Made by a program: the position numbers and the translations under genes. Under the pieces are notes generated by a model. The model saw nothing but the letters and a program-made list of their open reading frames with translations. It was not told the DNA's origin and ran no database searches. From assembly GCA_035933635.1 (NCBI GenBank), contig DASYYY010000021.1:372001-436000 (forward strand): a stretch of DNA of 64,000 nt, written 5' to 3'. This document shows positions 61,355 through 64,000 of the stretch, piece by piece; within the stretch, counting starts at the first letter, position 1; every line of letters begins with the position of its first letter. This stretch comes from JAKIVR01 sp035933635. Its GTDB lineage: Archaea; Thermoplasmatota; Thermoplasmata; Lutacidiplasmatales; UBA184.

Positions 61355-61630
61355 TCACTTGTAGCGGGATTGGTAGGTCGCGCCCTCGTCGTCCCAGATG
61401 GTGATGCAACTGCCCTCGCACTCGGTCAGGCACGCGTTGCACAAGATGCAGTCCGGTCCGTTCTCCGCGACGGACTTCTCGGCCCGGAACTGGAACATCG
61501 CCGCCACCTCGGGGTCGTCGACGACCGCGGGAAACTCGGTCCGTGGGTGCATGACGAACACGGCCACGGGGCAGACATCGAAGCAGTGCTTGCACCCGGT
61601 ACATTTCTCCGTCTGAACCTTGACGTCCAT
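61355..61630 (-). CDS. fixX: FixX-type ferredoxin-like protein
   Basis: 91 aa. Two iron-sulphur motifs: CTGCKHCFDVCP and CILCNACLTECEGSC, with the FixX ending CITIWDDEGATYQSRYK. It acts as the electron carrier paired with FixC. It lies 61 nt upstream of fixC and 10 nt downstream of a small hypothetical gene on the same strand. Confidence 0.93.
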   Translation of the reverse strand: MDVKVQTEKCTGCKHCFDVCPVAVFVMHPRTEFPAVVDDPEVAAMFQFRAEKSVAENGPDCILCNACLTECEGSCITIWDDEGATYQSRYK

Positions 61631-61640
61631 GGCGGCGAGC

Positions 61641-62015
61641 TCACCAAGGCGCGAGGCACGCCTCGTGGCCCAAGTGGAGGTTCTGCGGAACGTTCAACCC
61701 TCCTTCGGCGAGCGGGACCCGCGGTCCCAGAGCGAGTCGATCGCCACCGCCGGGGTCGGCCGGTACCGCCTCGACGACCCGGACGATCTCCCGGCAAACC
61801 GCGCACGATGGGCCGTGCGACTCGAGCTCCCACTGAAGGGCCAGCGCATACATGCCGAGCGTGGGTCGGTAGATCCCGGCCGCCTCCCTCTTCCAACGTG
61901 CTTCGTGGAGGGCGGAAAGCCCGATCAATCGCTGGAGGAGGGGAGCTTCCTGCCCGGGGAAATGTTCGCCGGCCAGCTCCTCGATGCGCTTGTGCGCCCA
62001 CACGTTCGCCCTCAT
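61641..62015 (-). CDS. Small hypothetical protein upstream of fixX
   Basis: 124 aa, unrecognised. It has a helical N-terminal half (VWAHKRIEELAGEHF, LLQRLIGLSALHEARWKREAAG), a CxxC (SCAVCREIVRVVEAV) and an ending with His and Cys (LHLGHEACLAPW) that could complete a metal site. It ends 10 nt before fixX, so it probably shares the transcript. A role in redox-protein assembly is only a guess. Confidence 0.6.
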   Translation of the reverse strand: MRANVWAHKRIEELAGEHFPGQEAPLLQRLIGLSALHEARWKREAAGIYRPTLGMYALALQWELESHGPSCAVCREIVRVVEAVPADPGGGDRLALGPRVPLAEGGLNVPQNLHLGHEACLAPW

Positions 62016-62191
62016 CGGTCCCGATCCAACGGACGCCGCAAACCGGCGGTTCGCCGTTCCTACCGAACGCCTACGAGGCCAAGAACTCGTTGCGAGCCGC
62101 TACCCGCTCGGTCAGGGTGTTACTCCGGGCGGCCACGGTGGCGAGCGCGCTCCCGAAGGGTGAACGTCCGACGTCTAGGCCCGAGCTGCGG

Positions 62192-62842
62192 TCAGCGCTG
62201 ATTGTAGCGCTGAGCGGCGGCGTCGACCAGCTTCTGGAACTCCCACGGCTTGGGGATGCCCCGCCACGATTCGTTGGCGATCCGGCTCTCCCCCTCGGAG
62301 GTCACGCGGATCGTGCCGAAACCGAGCAGTCGCTCGATCGGGCTCTGGTGGACCTCGACCGCGCGGACCTTGATCACCGGGATCTCATCGAAGTCGCGCG
62401 AGATGATCCCGCGTTGCACGATGACCCGGTTCGTGGTCACCGCATAGCACGTCTTCATCCACTTCAGGTAGCGGACGGCGAGCCAGAGCAGCAACCCGAG
62501 GGTGATCAAACCCAGGAGCCCCGCGACGTAGGTCAAGGCGGTGTGGCCCCCGATCTTGGTCGAATCCAGAAGCGCGAAGGCGCTCGTGAGGTAGGGGAAG
62601 GCCGCCCAGCCCCACTTCGCCGAGAGGGCGCTGTAGTCGAGGATCCCGAAGATGATCAACCAGAAGATCGGCGCGGGGAGGTAGTAGAGCAGGGTGGCCC
62701 GCGTCTCGCGGAGCATCGCCTCGCCCTGGGCCATGTAGGCGGCCTTGATGTATTTCGGCGGCGGCTCGGCCGCCGACGGGGCGGGGGTCGGTGTCGACAT
62801 CGCCGAGGCGATGCCGGGACCGTCGCTTAAACTATCGTTCAC
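62192..62842 (-). CDS. Membrane protein with bacterial-type PH domain
   Basis: 216 aa. Two or three helices (about 50-72, 78-95, 104-122) precede a bPH2-type domain: YAVTTNRVIVQRGIISRDFDEIPVIKVRAVEVHQSPIERLLGFGTIRVTSEG, the usual YdbS/DUF304 wording. The first ~30 residues are Pro/Ala-rich. Function of the family is unknown, with a membrane location. GTG 62842 is used; ATG 62800 is also possible. It shares a TATA-like box with the divergent amidohydrolase gene. Confidence 0.82.
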   Translation of the reverse strand: MNDSLSDGPGIASAMSTPTPAPSAAEPPPKYIKAAYMAQGEAMLRETRATLLYYLPAPIFWLIIFGILDYSALSAKWGWAAFPYLTSAFALLDSTKIGGHTALTYVAGLLGLITLGLLLWLAVRYLKWMKTCYAVTTNRVIVQRGIISRDFDEIPVIKVRAVEVHQSPIERLLGFGTIRVTSEGESRIANESWRGIPKPWEFQKLVDAAAQRYNQR

Positions 62843-62857
62843 GGAGGAACGCAGCCG

Positions 62858-62868
62858 GCGTTATAGCC
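62858..62868. promoter_or_regulatory. Bidirectional TATA-like box (PH protein / amidohydrolase)
   Basis: GGCGTTATAGCC lies in the 46-nt gap between divergent starts, ~21 nt from the minus-strand GTG and ~26 nt from the plus-strand GTG. Confidence 0.5.
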
Positions 62869-62888
62869 CCCCGAAGGGCGCGGGCGCC

Positions 62889-63740
62889 GTGGGCACGACC
62901 GACTGCCACGTGCACGTCAACCCGCTGCACCAGATGCGCCCGGATGTCCGGGCGATGATGAGCCACGGAGGGCCGTCCCCGCGCGCGCTCCAGCTCGTCA
63001 CGGACCCGAAGGCGTTCTTGGCCTACCTGGACGAATGCGGTGTCGAACGGGCCGTGCTGGTCAACTACGTCAGCCCCGAGGTGGTCGGATACACCGAGGA
63101 GGCGAACGACTTCGTCATCGACTTCGCGCACGCCGACCGGGAACGCCTGATCGCGGTAGGCGGGGTGATGCCGACGCGCCCTGACCCGGGCGGGGAGGTC
63201 GAGCGGCTCTACCGCGCGGGAATCCGGGGGATCAAGATCCATCCGCCCCACCAGCTCTTCGCACCGAACGCCTACCTCCGGGAGCTGCCGCGGCTCCGGG
63301 AGGTCTACGAGGCGTGCGCGCGCTTCGGGCTGCCCGTGCTCTTCCATACCGGCACATCGGTCTTTCCTCGGGCGCGCAACAAGTTCGGCGAGCCGATGCT
63401 GGTCGAGGACGTCGCCGTCGATTTCCCCGAGCTGCGGATCGTGCTCGCGCATGGCGGGCGCCCGTTGTGGATGGCCCAGGCGCTCTTCCTCATCCGACGC
63501 TTCCCCAACGTCTACATGGACGTCTCGAGCGTCCCGCCGACCCGTCTGCTCAGCTACTTCCCCGAGCTCGGTCGATTTTCGGAGAAGGTGCTCTTCGGCA
63601 GCGACTGGCCCGGGCCGGGCGTCGCCGATATCGGCGAGAATCTCGCCGGGTTTCGAAAGTCCGGACTCTCCGCGGGTGCGATCGAGCAGATCCTTGAGCG
63701 GACCCCCGAGCGCGTCTTTCCGCGAGTGGGTCCGTCCTAG
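62889..63740 (+). CDS. Amidohydrolase-family (TIM-barrel) metal-dependent hydrolase
   Basis: 283 aa. It opens with TDCHVHVNPLH, the HxH metal motif of the amidohydrolase_2 group. Further metal and active-site blocks are GIRGIKIHPPHQLF, LPVLFHTGTS (His), IVLAHGGRPLWMAQA (His) and VLFGSDWPGP (Asp). This group includes decarboxylases and hydrolases of aromatic or lactone substrates; the substrate is unknown. The GTG at 62889 fits the TATA spacing and removes an upstream extension that is antisense to the PH-protein gene. Confidence 0.85.
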   Translation: MGTTDCHVHVNPLHQMRPDVRAMMSHGGPSPRALQLVTDPKAFLAYLDECGVERAVLVNYVSPEVVGYTEEANDFVIDFAHADRERLIAVGGVMPTRPDPGGEVERLYRAGIRGIKIHPPHQLFAPNAYLRELPRLREVYEACARFGLPVLFHTGTSVFPRARNKFGEPMLVEDVAVDFPELRIVLAHGGRPLWMAQALFLIRRFPNVYMDVSSVPPTRLLSYFPELGRFSEKVLFGSDWPGPGVADIGENLAGFRKSGLSAGAIEQILERTPERVFPRVGPS

Positions 63741-63950
63741 GTCGTCGGGCGGTCGCCCCGCGAGCGGAGTCGCGGCCCGCGAGTACCCAGTCCCACTGTC
63801 CAGAAGGTAGGGGTCCGTGGAGCGGCCGTTCCTTCGGCGAATGTACCTCCGGGGAGATTCCCTCGCTCGAGGGCGGCGGGTCCCGCGGCCACGCGCTCCG
63901 CGCGACGGAGCGAGCGATTTCGACGGTGTGGGTGCCGCCGACCCGGCGCA

Positions 63951-63961
63951 TCTCAAATACG
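63951..63961 (+). promoter_or_regulatory. TATA-like box of a gene cut by the window end
   Basis: TCTCAAATACG is centred ~26 nt before GTG 63981, matching leaderless spacing. Confidence 0.4.
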
Positions 63962-63980
63962 ACCCGTCGGTGGGCGGCGT

Positions 63981-64000
63981 GTGAGCCCCGAACCGACGGA
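63981..64000 (+). CDS. Possible start of a gene running off the window
   Basis: A GTG 26 nt after a TATA-like box opens a frame (V S P E P T ...) that continues to the last base. Only six codons are visible, so product and even coding status are unknown. A 47-codon ORF at 63841-63984 upstream has no promoter and is less likely. Confidence 0.3.

Noticed and set aside
63841..63984. 47-codon plus-strand ORF near the window end
   Set aside because: No promoter, Arg-rich text, and it overlaps the better supported TATA box at 63951.
1..64000. CRISPR arrays and rRNA genes
   Set aside because: No regularly spaced repeats and no rRNA-like conserved stretches were seen by eye; a dedicated search could still find a very short array.

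Overview
The window reads as a chromosomal segment of a high-GC archaeon. Archaeal markers are the GatD/GatE amidotransferase pair, a Hel308 C-terminus, an Orc1/Cdc6-type protein, MptE, a run of ftsZ-secE-spt5-rpl11, an RPA large subunit with its associated protein, and many genes whose start codon lies about 22-30 nt after a TATA-like box (leaderless style). A TPP riboswitch in an archaeon and large surface proteins with a beta-propeller or kelch head, Ig-like repeats, one membrane anchor and an acidic tail point toward a Thermoplasmatota lineage. That placement is inference.

Layout. 0-20 kb is housekeeping: Hel308 end, degenerate Orc1-like protein, MscS channel, isocitrate dehydrogenase, YjbQ, a GT-C-like membrane enzyme, MptE, the ftsZ/secE/spt5/L11 operon, a large propeller surface protein, a D-2-hydroxyacid dehydrogenase, then pgp-gatE-gatD and a tRNA-Arg(GCG) that carries an apparent 31-nt insertion in its D-loop.

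20.07-29.21 kb is a lower-GC accessory island. It starts in the 3' end of the tRNA-Arg, and an exact 17-nt copy of that tRNA end (20070-20086) recurs at 29194-29210, as expected for attL/attR of an integrated element. Inside are an intact IS630-type insertion that interrupts a small ORF beside the tRNA, a secreted kelch protein, a beta-helix protein without a signal peptide, gene remnants, and a protein with a class III nucleotide-cyclase-like core. No intact integrase was recognised.

29-41.7 kb holds secreted and surface proteins, a YcaQ-type DNA glycosylase, two SAM methyltransferases, a second giant kelch/Ig surface protein, a HAD hydrolase and a glycosyltransferase.

41.8-50.5 kb is about metals and cofactors: a NiCoT nickel/cobalt transporter translationally coupled to NikR with a NikR-like operator, a thiamine ABC transporter (thiB-thiP-thiQ) preceded by a TPP riboswitch, and pdxS, followed by a glycosyltransferase and pyrF.

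50.6-64 kb holds RPA, RPA-associated protein, a triple zinc-ribbon protein, a membrane FKBP, a coiled-coil protein, LarB, and an acyl-CoA oxidation module (acyl-CoA dehydrogenase, EtfB, EtfA, and a FixX-FixC operon on the other strand) that would pass electrons from acyl-CoA to a membrane or ferredoxin acceptor. It ends with a PH-domain membrane protein, an amidohydrolase and the promoter of a gene cut by the window edge.

Several divergent gene pairs appear to share one palindromic TATA-like box, and several convergent pairs overlap at their 3' coding ends.
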